Part shown: one piece after another, positions 45,306 through 53,547 of the stretch
Position numbering within the stretch: position 1 is the first letter of the stretch
Layout of the letters: every line of letters starts with the position of its first letter
NCBI RefSeq assembly: GCF_014596935.1
Contig: NZ_JACVXC010000002.1
Span: 315,459-379,458, forward strand
Length of the DNA: 64,000 bases
Source of the DNA: Aestuariibaculum suncheonense
Lineage (GTDB): Bacteria > Bacteroidota > Bacteroidia > Flavobacteriales > Flavobacteriaceae
Direction of reading: 5' to 3'
The notes under the pieces: generated by a model
Seen by the model: the letters and a program-made list of their open reading frames with translations, nothing else
Told to the model about the DNA's origin: nothing
Databases searched by the model: none
Made by a program: the position numbers and the translations under genes

Positions 45306-47213
45306 ATGGAACATCCCATAAACATACTGGAGCGCTATTGGAACTACACCTCATTCAGGCCGCAGCAAGAAGCTATTATTAATGCAGTTTTAGAAGGTGA
45401 AGATACTTTTGCGTTACTTCCAACAGGAGGCGGTAAATCCTTGTGTTTTCAAGTTCCGGCTTTGGTAAAAAAAGGTATTTGCATTGTGGTATCGCCTTTA
45501 ATAGCCTTGATGAAAGATCAGGTTAAGCAACTCAACGACAAAGGCATTAAAGCTATGGCGATTACCAGTGGTATCAGTTATACTCAACTCGATACCATGC
45601 TCGATAATTGTGTTTATGGAAATTACAAGTTTTTATACTTATCGCCGGAACGACTGCAGCAGGAACTTGTTCAGGAACGTATTCGTCAAATGCATGTAAA
45701 TTTAATTGCAGTTGATGAAGCGCATTGTATCTCGCAATGGGGAAGTGATTTCAGGCCGGCCTATAAAAACATTGTCATTTTACGTCAATTACATCCTACG
45801 GTTAACGTGATTGCCTTGACAGCTTCAGCCAAACCAGAAGTGATTGACGACATAGTTAAAGAACTTGATTTTATAAGTCCGAAAATATTTAAGCAGTCCT
45901 TTTTTAGATCTAATTTAGGATATATGGTTTTTCATGAAGACGATAAATACTATCGCCTCCAAACCATTCTTCAAAAATATAAGCAACCTTCAATCATTTA
46001 TGTTAGAAACCGAAAATCGACTCAGGAAGTCAGTACATTTCTAGCTTCTAAAAACATTTCGGCCACCTATTACCATGGCGGCTTACCTACTGAAGATAAG
46101 GATAAACATATGGACTTGTGGCTAACAGATCAAAAGCAGGTTATGGTAGCGACCAATGCATTTGGTATGGGTATCGATAAACCCAATGTAAAAACGGTTG
46201 TGCATTTAAATTTACCCGAAAGTATTGAGAGTTACTTTCAGGAAGCTGGTCGTGCCGGACGAAATGGCGAAAAGGCTTTTGCTGTTATTTTAAAGAATAA
46301 CAGCGATGAAGAATTGGTTAAAAATCAGTTTTTAAAAATATTACCAACGGTCGATTTCGTGAAACAGGTGTACCGTAAGCTTTGTAATTACTTTCAGGTG
46401 TCTTATGGAGAAGGCGAATACCTTACCTTCGATTTCGATTACAACACCTTTTGTAAAACCTATAATTTCAACGCTATTTTAGCCTATAATGCTTTGCTAT
46501 TGTTAGATAGAAACAGCATCATTACACTTTCTAAGCAATTTAAAAACAAAGTATCGGCTCAGTTTATCATTTCCAGTCCGGCGCTTTTTAAATATCTAGA
46601 AACACGTAAAAATTACGACATCATTGTGAAGTCCATTTTACGAATGTATGGTGGAATTTTTGATAATGACACGAAAATAAATTTAGGGAAGATTGCCGAA
46701 AAAGCATCGGTTTCAGAAAAACAAATAACTGAAGTATTGCTTCAATTAGAAACCGATGAAATCATTACACTAAACCTAGCCAGAACAGATGCTCAGGTGA
46801 CGTTTATAGAACCGCGAGAAGATGATAAAACAATAAATAGAATCGCTTCTATAATTAAGCAACAAAATAAATTAAAAGAGGATCAAGTAAACGCTATTCT
46901 TGATTATATCAATAACGATGCTGTTTGCAAAAGCATGCAGTTGCTTTCTTATTTTGGTGAGATAGAAATGGAACCTTGTGGTATATGTTCGGTTTGTATT
47001 ACGAAAAAGAAGCAGTCACAAAAACCACAAAATATCAGTTCATTAAAACATCAGGTGATTGAACTTTTACAGGAAAAAGAACAATCGTCTAGGGAATTGA
47101 TTTCAAATTTAAATTGTAACGAAAGTGAGTTAAAAGAAGTGATTCGATTATTACTCGAACATCAAATTATAAATATTACAAAATCAAACACATATAAATT
47201 AAGTCATTTATAA
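45306..47213 (+). CDS. recQ: RecQ-family ATP-dependent DNA helicase
   Basis: 635 residues. Helicase motifs in order: 0 FRPQQEAII, I LLPTGGGKSLCFQVP (about 37-51), Ia SPLIALMKDQV, II VDEAHCISQWGSDFRP (about 137-152), III ALTASA, IV YVRNRKS, V ATNAFGMGIDKP, VI QEAGRAGRNG. The zinc-binding cysteines appear as CKSM...PCGICSVC near residue 545-560. A winged-helix follows, with an extra C-terminal helical part. RecQ unwinds DNA 3' to 5' in recombination and replication-fork repair. It is coupled to the upstream AAA gene. Confidence 0.93.
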   Translation: MEHPINILERYWNYTSFRPQQEAIINAVLEGEDTFALLPTGGGKSLCFQVPALVKKGICIVVSPLIALMKDQVKQLNDKGIKAMAITSGISYTQLDTMLDNCVYGNYKFLYLSPERLQQELVQERIRQMHVNLIAVDEAHCISQWGSDFRPAYKNIVILRQLHPTVNVIALTASAKPEVIDDIVKELDFISPKIFKQSFFRSNLGYMVFHEDDKYYRLQTILQKYKQPSIIYVRNRKSTQEVSTFLASKNISATYYHGGLPTEDKDKHMDLWLTDQKQVMVATNAFGMGIDKPNVKTVVHLNLPESIESYFQEAGRAGRNGEKAFAVILKNNSDEELVKNQFLKILPTVDFVKQVYRKLCNYFQVSYGEGEYLTFDFDYNTFCKTYNFNAILAYNALLLLDRNSIITLSKQFKNKVSAQFIISSPALFKYLETRKNYDIIVKSILRMYGGIFDNDTKINLGKIAEKASVSEKQITEVLLQLETDEIITLNLARTDAQVTFIEPREDDKTINRIASIIKQQNKLKEDQVNAILDYINNDAVCKSMQLLSYFGEIEMEPCGICSVCITKKKQSQKPQNISSLKHQVIELLQEKEQSSRELISNLNCNESELKEVIRLLLEHQIINITKSNTYKLSHL

Positions 47214-47260
47214 AAGAGTTTCTTCTTTATAAATGATTCAAAACAATAAATAGTCATACA

Positions 47261-48208
47261 ATGAAAGATTTAAGAATTGTATTCATGGGAACGCCCGATT
47301 TTGCGGTCGACACTTTAAAAACCTTAGTTGAAAATAATTATAATATAGTAGGTGTTATTACAGCACCCGATAAACCAGCCGGACGAGGAAGAAAACTTAG
47401 CGAAAGCGCCGTAAAGCAATATGCCGTATCTCAAAACCTAAACGTTTTACAGCCTACCAATTTAAAAAGCGATGACTTTTTAAATGAATTGAAAAGTTTA
47501 AATGCCAATTTGCAAATCGTCGTAGCATTTAGGATGCTACCAAAAGCGGTTTGGCAAATGCCAGAATATGGCACCTTCAACTTACATGCGTCGTTACTTC
47601 CTAATTACAGAGGTGCTGCACCTATTAACTGGGCTATTATAAATGGTGAAACCACCACAGGAGTTTCAACCTTCTTTATTAATGAAGATATCGATACCGG
47701 AGATATGATTCTTCAGGAATCTGTGGCTATCGAACCGGAAGAAAATGTGGGGAGTCTACATGATAAATTAATGACTATTGGTAGTGCTTTGGTTTTAAAA
47801 ACGGTAAAGCAAATTGAAAGCGATAATGTTACAGCCACACCACAAGAAGATACTGCCGATATAAAAACAGCCTACAAATTAAATCGCGATAACTGTAAAA
47901 TTAACTGGGAAGCATCGCTAGATGAAATTCATAATTTAATTCGAGGATTAAGTCCTTATCCTGGAGCCTGGTGTACATTGGTAAATGGTGATGAACATCT
48001 GGATGTGAAAATTTATGCTTCTGCAAAAGAAAAAGAACAACATAACCATGAAACGGGAACCATAATTGCTTCCAAAAAAGCACTAAAAGTAGCTGTAGAA
48101 AATGGGTACATTAATATAAAGGAAATAAAACTTCCTGGTAAACGCGCTATGGATATCCAATCACTTTTAAATGGATATGTGTTTGAGCCTAATGCTAAAG
48201 TGCTGTAA
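47261..48208 (+). CDS. fmt: Methionyl-tRNA formyltransferase
   Basis: 315 residues. It formylates initiator Met-tRNA with 10-formyl-THF. Family motifs are RIVFMGTPDFAVDTLKTL (5-22), the NLHASLLPNYRGAAPINWAI catalytic region (about 107-126, with Asn, His and the following Asp), and EDIDTGDMI. The C-terminal anticodon-arm domain is present (GLSPYPGAWCTL). It lies 47 bases downstream of recQ; co-transcription is possible. Confidence 0.96.
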   Translation: MKDLRIVFMGTPDFAVDTLKTLVENNYNIVGVITAPDKPAGRGRKLSESAVKQYAVSQNLNVLQPTNLKSDDFLNELKSLNANLQIVVAFRMLPKAVWQMPEYGTFNLHASLLPNYRGAAPINWAIINGETTTGVSTFFINEDIDTGDMILQESVAIEPEENVGSLHDKLMTIGSALVLKTVKQIESDNVTATPQEDTADIKTAYKLNRDNCKINWEASLDEIHNLIRGLSPYPGAWCTLVNGDEHLDVKIYASAKEKEQHNHETGTIIASKKALKVAVENGYINIKEIKLPGKRAMDIQSLLNGYVFEPNAKVL

Positions 48209-48312
48209 AGCCTTATTAACACTGATATTTTAAAAACATCGACAAAAAACACCTTCTTTATTAACAAAAGTCAGAAGTTATTAACAAAACTTGGCATTTC
48301 CCTTGCTATTAC

Positions 48313-48342
48313 TTGCATTATTGAGATATCCGTCTAAATTTG
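48313..48342 (+). promoter_or_regulatory. Promoter of the HU gene
   Basis: TTG (48313-48315), 19 bases, TAAATTTG (48335-48342). This is a full match to the Bacteroidota consensus, giving a 5' leader of about 50 bases. Confidence 0.7.
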
Positions 48343-48397
48343 TAGTAGGAATTAACACAAACGTTTAACCAATTTATTAATAATTAAATTTTACATT

Positions 48398-48670
48398 ATG
48401 AACAAAACAGATTTAATCGATGCGATGGCAGAACATGCTGGAATTACTAAGGCTGCAGCAAAAAAAGCTTTAGAATGTGCACTAATTGAAATTGAAGGAG
48501 CTTTACAAAAAGGTAACAGAGTTTCTTTAGTAGGATTCGGTTCTTGGTCAGTTTCTAAAAGAGCAGCTAGAGAAGGTAGAAACCCACAAACAGGAGATAC
48601 TATCAAAATCAAAGCTAAAAACATTGTAAAGTTTAAAGCTGGTGCAGATTTATCAAACGCAGTAAACTAA
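48398..48670 (+). CDS. hup: HU-family DNA-binding protein
   Basis: 90 residues. N-terminal helices MNKTDLIDAMAEHAGITKAA, then the beta arm with VSLVGFGSWSVSKRAAREGR and NPQTGDTIKIKAKNIVKFKAG, the signature of HU/IHF proteins with the Pro at the arm tip. It is a dimeric nucleoid protein that bends DNA. It is a single gene with its own promoter and terminator, as expected for a highly expressed gene. Confidence 0.96.
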   Translation: MNKTDLIDAMAEHAGITKAAAKKALECALIEIEGALQKGNRVSLVGFGSWSVSKRAAREGRNPQTGDTIKIKAKNIVKFKAGADLSNAVN

Positions 48671-48693
48671 TTAGAATACCATATTAATATTTA

Positions 48694-48726
48694 AAATGCC
48701 TTCATTTTTTTGAAGGCATTTTTTTA
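48694..48726 (+). terminator. Terminator of the HU gene
   Basis: AAATGCCTTCA (48694-48704) and TGAAGGCATTT (48711-48721) form a perfect 11-base stem followed by T residues. Confidence 0.92.
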
Positions 48727-48795
48727 TATATCTACTTAAAGTGTTGCTTTTTTAAGAAATAAATATTAGATTTAGAGTACTAACTCAACGATAGT

Positions 48796-49356
48796 ATGAT
48801 TACAATCCAACCAAAAAAAGGAAATCTGTTAATCGCTGAACCTGCTATAATTGGCGATGTTTCCTTTAATCGATCTATTGTGTTATTAGCAGAACACTCT
48901 CATGAAGGGTCTGTAGGTTTTATCTTAAACAAACCATTAGACTATAATATTAACGACTTGGTACCTGAAGTTGAAGCTAACTTTAAGGTGTACAATGGTG
49001 GTCCTGTAGAACAGGACAATCTTTATTTTATTCATAGAATTCCAGATCTTATTCCGGATAGTGTTGAAATTTCATTAGGTATTTATTGGGGAGGCGATTT
49101 CTCGAAAGTAGCCGAACTTATAGCCGAAAACAACATTAAAGAAGACGAAATTAGATTCTTTTTAGGATATTCCGGTTGGGGCGCCAACCAGTTAGACGAC
49201 GAGTTAAAGTCGAATTCCTGGGTGGTAACCGAAAATATTTATAAAAATGAAATTATTGGAAAAGATTACGAATCGTTCTGGAAAGAAAAAATGCTGGAAT
49301 TTGGTGATGAATACAGCATTTGGTCTAACGCTCCGGAAAACCCCAACTACAATTAG
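48796..49356 (+). CDS. YqgE/AlgH-family protein
   Basis: 186 residues, DUF179 fold. Markers are KGNLLIAEPAIIGDVSFNRS (8-27), HEGSVGFILNKPL (about 36-48), VYNGGPVEQDNLYFIH, and FLGYSGWGANQLDDEL (about 121-136). The family is widespread and conserved; its molecular function is not settled. The stop overlaps the convergent aminotransferase gene by four bases. Confidence 0.92.
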   Translation: MITIQPKKGNLLIAEPAIIGDVSFNRSIVLLAEHSHEGSVGFILNKPLDYNINDLVPEVEANFKVYNGGPVEQDNLYFIHRIPDLIPDSVEISLGIYWGGDFSKVAELIAENNIKEDEIRFFLGYSGWGANQLDDELKSNSWVVTENIYKNEIIGKDYESFWKEKMLEFGDEYSIWSNAPENPNYN

Positions 49357-50195
49357 CTTAATCTGATTTTTACATTTAACTTCTGTAGGATTGTTTTAGC
49401 TACTTCATTGCTAAATGACTTTTTGCGGTATTTTGTTACCGGAATAATTCCTGAAATAACATTGGTAATAAAAATTTCGTCAGATTTCTGAAGTTCAAAT
49501 GGAGATATAGATGCTTCAAGCAATTCGTAGCCTTCCAAAGTATTTACCACCTCTATAATTTGTTTACGCATCACACCTTTTAAACAACCATCCGAAAGTG
49601 GAGGTGTTTTTATGGTATTTCCTTTTACTAAAAAAACATTTCCGCTAAGGGCTTCTACAACGTGCTTATCGGTATTTAAAATTAAGCAATTATTTAAATT
49701 ATTTTCGTTCGCATAAATACTTCCAACTACATGCAACGCTTTATTGTTAGTTTTTAATGTAGAAAGTAAACTTGGCGACACGTAATAATCTTTAAACAAA
49801 TCCACTTCATAAAAACCATCATTCAGCTCATAAAAATCATTTTCCAATGGTTTAACTGAAATATTAAATCCTACAGCGTTGGTTTGTGGTAAATACAGAC
49901 CTCCTTCGTTTCTGTGAACTGTTAATTTTACACGTGCAGAAGCTTCGTTTAAATCGTTTGCTTGTAACGTATTCATAATTTGTTCTTCAAGAAATTCCAT
50001 AGTGAAATTCATCGGAATTTCCATACGCATAATACGCATGGACGCCATTAATCTAAAATAATGATCTTCCCAAAACAGTAATTTTCCGTGTGAAGCTTTA
50101 ATGGTTTCAAAAAGAGCGTCGCCATAAGCATAACCTCTATTTTGAATTGAAAGAATATTGGTTTCTGCTAAAATATTTCCGTTGTAATTTGTCAT
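49353..50195 (-). CDS. Class IV aminotransferase-fold PLP enzyme
   Basis: 280 residues from ATG 50195 (MTNYNGNILAE). The frame is open to 50234, but those bases form the hairpin of the terminator at 50204-50233. Fold-type IV features are NRGYAYGDALFETIKA (about 19-34), the PLP Lys region STLKTNNKALHVVGS (about 144-158), and EALSGNVFLVKG with the phosphate-binding turn. The class includes branched-chain and D-amino acid aminotransferases and aminodeoxychorismate lyase (PabC). The length and Tyr-Gly-Asp-ALFET motif suit PabC or an aminotransferase equally; I do not assign one. Confidence 0.85.
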   Translation of the reverse strand: MTNYNGNILAETNILSIQNRGYAYGDALFETIKASHGKLLFWEDHYFRLMASMRIMRMEIPMNFTMEFLEEQIMNTLQANDLNEASARVKLTVHRNEGGLYLPQTNAVGFNISVKPLENDFYELNDGFYEVDLFKDYYVSPSLLSTLKTNNKALHVVGSIYANENNLNNCLILNTDKHVVEALSGNVFLVKGNTIKTPPLSDGCLKGVMRKQIIEVVNTLEGYELLEASISPFELQKSDEIFITNVISGIIPVTKYRKKSFSNEVAKTILQKLNVKIRLS

Positions 50196-50233
50196 AAAAA
50201 AAATGTCCTGCTCTCTTTTGGGAGAACAGGACA
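50196..50233 (-). terminator. Terminator hairpin with U-tract touching the aminotransferase start
   Basis: TGTCCTG (50204-50210) pairs with CAGGACA (50227-50233), with further pairing inside (CTCTC/GGGAGA). On the minus strand it is followed by eight T (50196-50203) and then directly by the ATG at 50193-50195. It terminates the START-like gene upstream and may control the aminotransferase gene. Confidence 0.85.
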
Positions 50234-50263
50234 CAAATATAATTGAAATATATTATTTAGTGA

Positions 50264-50653
50264 TTATGCAGAGCCTAATACCTGCTTTAAACTAGAAATT
50301 TGATTATCCCAAAGCATCTTTGCTTCATCAACTTCGTCTTCTTCGGCAAAATCGGTAATGATTAAAGAAACATCTTTAGTGATTTCATCTACCTGAATTT
50401 TAATTTCGAAGTAAGATGTATTATCCTCTTCATCATTCAGCCATCTGAATTTTACGCGTTCGCCAGTTTTTTTACTTAGCAGTTTAGCTTTTTCTTCACT
50501 ATCATCCCAAATAAAGGTGAATAATTCGCCACGAGAATTAACGTTATCTGAGAACCATTCTGATAAACCAGAGGGTGTTGAAATGTATTGATATAATAAT
50601 TGAGGAGAAGCGTGTATTGAGAATTCTATTTCAAATTTAATTTTATCGTCCAT
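50264..50653 (-). CDS. START-like/SRPBCC-domain protein
   Basis: 129 residues, acidic. It has a helix-grip fold of the type common in Bacteroidota: FEIEFSIHASPQLLYQYIS (7-25), GLSEWFSDNVNSRGELFTF (about 29-47), and the C-terminal helix EAKMLWDNQISSLKQVLG. Its ligand is unknown. It is the gene before the terminator hairpin at 50196-50233. Its own promoter is not obvious. Confidence 0.85.
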   Translation of the reverse strand: MDDKIKFEIEFSIHASPQLLYQYISTPSGLSEWFSDNVNSRGELFTFIWDDSEEKAKLLSKKTGERVKFRWLNDEEDNTSYFEIKIQVDEITKDVSLIITDFAEEDEVDEAKMLWDNQISSLKQVLGSA

Positions 50654-50744
50654 AAAGTACTATTAAAAAATTATTTAGCCCAATATATACATTAATTAAG
50701 ACCTGTGACAATAATTTTTAATAATATTTTTTTTCATTTTGTGT

Positions 50745-50774
50745 TTGCGTGTATGAATAATGTTTCTATATTTG
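50745..50774 (+). promoter_or_regulatory. Promoter of tRNA-Met (and possibly of the integrase by read-through)
   Basis: TTTG (50745-50748), 18 bases, TATATTTG (50767-50774). It lies 12 bases before the tRNA. Confidence 0.75.
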
Positions 50775-50786
50775 CACCCACAAAAC

Positions 50787-50860
50787 GGCGAGGTAGCTCA
50801 GTTGGTTAGAGCGTCGGATTCATAACCCGGAGGTCGCGGGATCGTGCCCCGCTCTCGCTA
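50787..50860 (+). tRNA. tRNA-Met (CAT), with unusual T-loop
   Basis: Acceptor GGCGAGG/TCTCGCT (two G-T ends), D-arm GCTC/GAGC, anticodon CAT in TTCATAA. The anticodon stem TCGGA/CCCGG has an A31-C39 mismatch. The T-stem GCGGG/CCCGC is perfect. The T-loop reads ATCGTGC instead of TTCGANN, so T54 and A58 appear exchanged as A54 and T58. The D-arm and paired position 1:72 are elongator-like. CCA is not encoded. It could be a functional variant or a tRNA altered by integration at its 3' half. A phage-type integrase follows. Confidence 0.85.
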
Positions 50861-50883
50861 CAAAATGTAATCAATTCACAATT

Positions 50884-50914
50884 AACGGTTTAGGTTTTCT
50901 AAACCGTTTTTTTT
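50884..50914 (+). terminator. tRNA-Met terminator abutting the integrase start
   Basis: AACGGTTTAG (50884-50893) and CTAAACCGTT (50899-50908) form a perfect 10-base stem with a 5-base loop. T residues continue to 50914, and the integrase ATG is at 50915. Confidence 0.88.
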
Positions 50915-52276
50915 ATGTCTTATCTAAATGAATTTCTTACATTTGATTTCAAAAGTGAACACGTTTTTGAACACGATTTGGAACACGATTTGAGTAAAAG
51001 ACCCCAATTTTCAACCCCAAAAATCTATACAGCTAACGGCAATTTAGACAAGCGTTGGTATGTTTATTTTTCATTTCGCAATCCTGAAACCGGTAAATTA
51101 GAGCGAATGAAAAATATTTACGGTATAGCCAATACGTATAAAAAGAAAGAAGATAGGCTTTCCGTTCTGACCGTTTATAGAAAACGACTGATTATTCTTC
51201 TAAAAAAAGGCTACAATCCTTTTGAAAATAACGAAGCCTTATTCGAAAAGGAAAAAGCGCAAGCTTCCAAACTACATGAACCGAAAAGTAAAGCGACACC
51301 AAAAGTTCAATCTACTTCTGTAACTACTGAGGAAAAGATAGAAACTACAACGGATAAGGTTGAAAAGAGTTCTAGTGCACCTTCAGTAGAAAAAGCTTTC
51401 GATTTAAGTTTAGACTTTAAAAAGAATGTCATTAGTGACAGGACCCATAAAGATTATAGGTTTCATGCGAATAGATTTATGGACTGGCTTAAGGAATCAA
51501 ACCCAGACATAAAAACAATAGACCAAGTTGATAAGGCGTTAATTCAAACTTTCCTTAGTCATGTACTTTCTAATACCAGTGCAAGAAGTTACAATAACCA
51601 TAGAACCAATCTCGGGGCTTTAATGCAAACTATGGAGGATAATGATATCATAACTTCTAATCCGGTGAAGAATATAAAAGCATTAAAGACCAAGCCTGAA
51701 CGTCACAAAACCTATTCTAAAACGACCCAAACTGAAATTTTTGATTATCTAAAAAAGGAAGACCCTATACTCCTACTCTATATCCAGTTTGTAGCCTATG
51801 GTTTTTTAAGGCCTATCGAGGTTTGTAGAATAAAAATAAAGGATATTAATGTTGCTGAAAGTTTGATAAAATTTAAATCGAAAACCAACGCCTTAGAAAC
51901 AAAACGTATTCCGGATATGTTGCTTGAAGAACTTCCAGATTTAAATGATTTTGATGCAAATAGTTATTTGTTCACCCCGGATAAATTTGGTGATTTCTGG
52001 GATACAGAAGAAAATAATAAAAGGAACTATTTCTCAAAGCGTTTTAAAAAGGTAGTCAAAGAACATTTCAATTTAGATAAAAACTATGGTTTGTATAGTT
52101 TCAGGCATACTTTTATCACTAAGTTGTATCAATCTCTAATTACTGATTATCCACCAAATGAAGTAAAAAGCAGGATTATGCATATTACTGGTCATTCTAC
52201 TATGGATGCACTTGAAAAGTATTTACGTAGTATTGATGCTGCTATTCCGGATGATTATTCACATTTATTAAAGTAA
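50915..52276 (+). CDS. Tyrosine recombinase/integrase
   Basis: 453 residues. An N-terminal arm-type domain (about 30-110: KRWYVYFSFRNPETGKL) is followed by a low-complexity linker (115-160), a SAM-like core-binding domain (about 165-260) and the catalytic domain. Catalytic residues seen: Arg299 (LRPIEVCRIK), Arg397 (YSFRHTF), His427 (TGHST) and the nucleophile Tyr436 (EKYLR). The first His of box II (HxxR) is replaced by Tyr394. The length and arm domain are phage/ICE-like rather than IntI-like. Its start touches the tRNA-Met terminator. It heads an operon with the 211-residue gene (three bases away) and lies upstream of the cassette array, so it may be the enzyme that moves the element or the cassettes. 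Confidence 0.92.
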   Translation: MSYLNEFLTFDFKSEHVFEHDLEHDLSKRPQFSTPKIYTANGNLDKRWYVYFSFRNPETGKLERMKNIYGIANTYKKKEDRLSVLTVYRKRLIILLKKGYNPFENNEALFEKEKAQASKLHEPKSKATPKVQSTSVTTEEKIETTTDKVEKSSSAPSVEKAFDLSLDFKKNVISDRTHKDYRFHANRFMDWLKESNPDIKTIDQVDKALIQTFLSHVLSNTSARSYNNHRTNLGALMQTMEDNDIITSNPVKNIKALKTKPERHKTYSKTTQTEIFDYLKKEDPILLLYIQFVAYGFLRPIEVCRIKIKDINVAESLIKFKSKTNALETKRIPDMLLEELPDLNDFDANSYLFTPDKFGDFWDTEENNKRNYFSKRFKKVVKEHFNLDKNYGLYSFRHTFITKLYQSLITDYPPNEVKSRIMHITGHSTMDALEKYLRSIDAAIPDDYSHLLK

Positions 52277-52279
52277 AGT

Positions 52280-52915
52280 ATGAACGGTATTTTTACTACT
52301 ATACGCGATAATCTCACACGATCCTATTTATTTTATATACCAGATACGATATATAATGAGTTCCAACAAACGGAGTTTAAAGATTTGGTTCCTGCTGAAG
52401 CTACAAATACTATAGCTTTTAGAAACCGTAAAGAAGAGATAACCACGAATGAAACTAAATTCAACAGAGTTGAAATAGCAACAAAATGTAACCTATTCGA
52501 GGAAAATGTCTTTTTACTTATAGATGCACAAGAAAAACTAACAGAAAGCCAATTTCAGTTTTTAATGAATAAATATTGGGAGCACCTAGATATTCACACT
52601 AACATTACCTATTTAATGTATGTGAATTTAAGTAAGTATTTTAAAGATGTATCGGATAATGTTACTACACTTTTTAAGCTACAACAAGATGCTTTTTTAA
52701 AACATCATACAGAGATTAAAACCAAATTTTCAAGTTTTATATCGGGTAGCCCATTTAAGGAAAAAACGGGTGGTTTTAATGTCAATGAAATCGGTTCTGA
52801 ACCAATTAAGAAAACGACACTAAAAGCGAAAAAAACAAAAAAGCCACAACTCATTAGTGATGCTGATGCCGACGCTTTTTTACTGGAATCGGTGTTTAAT
52901 ATTAATCATAAATAA
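52280..52915 (+). CDS. Unknown protein encoded with the integrase, 211 aa
   Basis: It begins MNGIFTTIRDNLTRSYL. It is a soluble, largely helical protein with a Lys-rich tail (TLKAKKTKKPQLISDAD). It starts three bases after the integrase stop, so it is translated from the same message. I do not recognise a family. The position suggests an accessory factor for integration/excision or for regulation of the element. Confidence 0.7.
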   Translation: MNGIFTTIRDNLTRSYLFYIPDTIYNEFQQTEFKDLVPAEATNTIAFRNRKEEITTNETKFNRVEIATKCNLFEENVFLLIDAQEKLTESQFQFLMNKYWEHLDIHTNITYLMYVNLSKYFKDVSDNVTTLFKLQQDAFLKHHTEIKTKFSSFISGSPFKEKTGGFNVNEIGSEPIKKTTLKAKKTKKPQLISDADADAFLLESVFNINHK

Positions 52916-52999
52916 GGTTACAAATGTCACCAAAAGTTGAAATAACACCCAAAATCAACGGTATTATACATAAAACAAACGTTTATTTTACGCTAAATT

Positions 53000-53428
53000 A
53001 TGGAAAGTAGATTTTACACATGCAAGTATTGTTTTAAAGAATTCGAACCCAAAAGACGTCGTGTTCAAAAGTATTGCAGCGACACCTGTCGTAATAAAGC
53101 ACACCATGCAAAAAAGGTGAAGAATATCTTGCCTGTACTTTCAGAAGAAAGCTTATCAGTTGCTAAAATTACACAGGAAAATACACCCAAAAAAGAAACC
53201 ATGAGTTTGGCAGGAGTTGGTAACTCTACAGCTGGAAATTTACTAGCAAATGGCATTACATCATTGTTAACCCCAGAAGGAAAAAAAGCAGCTACCAAAA
53301 AAGATATTTTAGAACTAAAGTCTTTAATTGCTGGTGCTAGATATTTTCCTGTTAATAATTTGTCTTTTGACCAATTTGGTCGACGTCCCTATTATGATAT
53401 CGAAACTCAAGAATTAGTTTATCTATAA
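53000..53428 (+). CDS. Small protein with N-terminal Cys4 zinc-finger motif, 142 aa
   Basis: Cys8-x2-Cys11 and Cys26-x3-Cys30 (YTCKYC, KYCSDTCRNKAHHAKK) form an FCS/DUF2116-like zinc finger followed by a basic helix. The rest (about 70-142) is not recognised. Such fingers often bind nucleic acid. It is the last gene before the cassette array and co-directional with the integrase unit. Confidence 0.75.
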   Translation: MESRFYTCKYCFKEFEPKRRRVQKYCSDTCRNKAHHAKKVKNILPVLSEESLSVAKITQENTPKKETMSLAGVGNSTAGNLLANGITSLLTPEGKKAATKKDILELKSLIAGARYFPVNNLSFDQFGRRPYYDIETQELVYL

Positions 53429-53499
53429 ATTGGGTATTTGTACGAATAATCATTTTACTAATTAAGTAATTACCTTATATTCGTTGTATTTATAAATGA

Positions 53500-53534
53500 A
53501 ATAAACACAATTGCGTTTATCCAATTGTTGTAGG
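53500..53534 (+). other. attI-like junction: left end of the cassette array
   Basis: The core GTTGTAGG (53527-53534) begins the first cassette. It is not preceded by the AACC and hairpin arm seen before the other cores (here TCCAATT), as expected if this is the primary insertion (attI-like) site and not a cassette-borne site. The reverse complement of the first ten cassette bases recurs at 54865-54874. Confidence 0.5.
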
Positions 53535-53547
53535 TTATAAAAAAATC

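Noticed and set aside
50196..50234. N-terminal extension of the class IV aminotransferase
   Set aside because: The extension is encoded by the terminator hairpin and U-tract; family N-termini begin near MTNYNG.
50930..50995. Short GAACACG-type repeat at the integrase N-terminus as a recombination site
   Set aside because: It is a small in-frame triplication (EHVFEHDLEHDL) within coding sequence; I see no matching sequence elsewhere in the window.
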